In this document: positions 63,431 to 64,000 of the stretch, piece by piece | How positions within the stretch are numbered: position 1 is the stretch's first letter | How the letters are laid out: every line of letters starts with the position of its first letter | From: CAVZCC01 sp963773765 | Lineage (GTDB): Bacteria > Actinomycetota > Acidimicrobiia > Acidimicrobiales > Microtrichaceae | Assembly: GCA_963773765.1 (NCBI GenBank) | Contig: CAVZCC010000005.1 | Coordinates: 62,001-126,000 of the forward strand | Length of the DNA: 64,000 nucleotides | Direction of reading: 5' to 3' | Program-made: the position numbers and the translations under genes | The notes under the pieces: model-generated | Seen by the model: only the letters and a program-made list of their open reading frames with translations | Databases searched by the model: none | What the model was told of the DNA's origin: nothing

Positions 63431-64000
63431 ATGCCCCCTTCCGCCGCAACCGATCCATCACCGACAGGGCCGTCCATCGTCTGGTTCCGTCGCGACCTGC
63501 GGCTGGAGGACAACCCGGCCTGGTCCGCCGCGACCGCGTCCGCGGACCGGGTCCTGGCCCTGTTCGTCATGGACCGGGTGTGCCTGGACACCGCCGGCCC
63601 CCTCCGCCTGGACCTGATGGCCGCCCACCTGGGCGCCCTCGACCGGTCGTTGCGGCGCCGGGGCGGCTCGCTGCTGGTGCGGTCGGGTGACCCTGCTGCC
63701 GTCGTGGCCGATGTGGCGGCATCGGTGGGAGCGTCCCGGGTGCACCTGAACGCCGACGTGTCGGGCTACTCGCAGCGACGGGACCGGGCCGTGGCGGACC
63801 GGCTGACCGCTGCCGGCGTTGCCGTGCAGGCCCACTGGGGCTCGCTCGTGCATCGACCCGGCACGGTGGTGTCCCCCACCACGGGGAGGGCCCACCGGGT
63901 GTTCACGCCGTTCTCCAAGGTGTGGGCCACCACCCCGTGGGAACCCTGGCCGGAGGCCGGCACCGCGGTCGTCGTGGACCCCGGAGCCCTGCCGGCGCTG
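63431..64000 (+). CDS. phr: Deoxyribodipyrimidine photolyase/cryptochrome family protein, N-terminal part only
   Basis: The open frame runs from ATG 63431 off the right edge (190 codons seen). After a Pro/Ser-rich lead it reads SIVWFRRDLRLEDNPAWSAA, the N-terminal antenna-domain motif of DNA photolyases, followed by VLALFVMDRVCLDTAGPLRL, VHLNADVSGYSQRRDRAVAD and VFTPFSKVWATTPWEPWP, all family-typical. The FAD-binding catalytic domain lies outside the window, so repair photolyase cannot be separated from cryptochrome. It is read separately from bL37, whose terminators lie just upstream. Confidence 0.93.
   Translation, partial: MPPSAATDPSPTGPSIVWFRRDLRLEDNPAWSAATASADRVLALFVMDRVCLDTAGPLRLDLMAAHLGALDRSLRRRGGSLLVRSGDPAAVVADVAASVGASRVHLNADVSGYSQRRDRAVADRLTAAGVAVQAHWGSLVHRPGTVVSPTTGRAHRVFTPFSKVWATTPWEPWPEAGTAVVVDPGALPAL

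Overview
This window is very GC-rich, densely packed bacterial DNA. By gene content and order it comes from an actinobacterium. Supporting evidence is a 33-residue bS22-type protein and a 29-residue bL37-type protein (two small ribosomal proteins described in mycobacteria), a mycothiol-dependent-enzyme family member, an inositol-1-phosphate synthase, and two blocks of gene order recalled from Mycobacterium tuberculosis: tatD-(rpfB position)-ksgA-ispE / pth-rplY-prs-glmU / mfd-mazG / eno-ftsB, and deoD-pmmB / upp / add / deoA / cdd. Acidimicrobiia is my best guess for the class, but nothing seen here proves it.

Layout. 1-8.4 kb: molybdo-hydroxylase and detoxification genes. A CoxG-like gene, a MobA-like cytidylyltransferase and a P450 form one operon. 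An SDR diverges from it. A second operon holds an orphan form-II CoxL-like subunit, a DrrAB-type ABC exporter and an NTF2-fold protein. 8.5-13.5 kb: ftsB-eno, an acyltransferase-SGNH protein and a second P450. 13.7-27.7 kb: sirtuin, mycothiol-linked enzyme, ino1, mazG, a lipoprotein, mfd, an EamA transporter, pth, rplY, prs, a C-terminally shortened glmU and tRNA-Gln. 27.7-41.4 kb: a surface polysaccharide locus (FkbM methyltransferase, GT4, polyprenyl-P sugar transferase, GNAT, Wzx, Wzz-like, ligase-Wzz fusion) into which bS22 and the tatD-X-ksgA-ispE operon are woven. 41.5-56.8 kb: a nucleoside uptake and salvage supercluster (PNP, sugar-phosphate mutase, deoC, add, HAD, upp, adenosine kinase, BMP-type nucleoside ABC transporter, cdd, deoA). 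56.8-64 kb: rsmI, DUF192, ychF, a small membrane protein, an ECF sigma factor with a zinc-finger tail, a PHP protein, a His-rich membrane protein, bL37 and the start of a photolyase gene.

How it works together. The salvage genes form a complete route. The lipoprotein and two-permease ABC system import nucleosides. Cdd and Add deaminate them, PNP and DeoA release (deoxy)ribose-1-P, the mutase can isomerise it, and DeoC cleaves deoxyribose-5-P. Upp and AdoK recover uracil and adenosine as nucleotides. The polysaccharide genes give a near-complete Wzx/Wzy-type pathway, although both chain-length regulators carry BY-kinase-like domains without the P-loop lysine. Most operons use ATGA/GTGA start-stop overlaps.

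Two window-wide patterns stand out. First, many genes that start a transcription unit lack a Shine-Dalgarno and instead have an A-N-N-N-T type -10 hexamer ending 6-10 nt before the start codon, suggesting widespread leaderless mRNAs. Second, ten otherwise intact genes carry about 21 single-base frameshifts, nearly all +1 and mostly in short G/C runs. I read these as sequence errors rather than pseudogenes. There are no IS elements, CRISPR arrays, rRNA genes or prophage genes.
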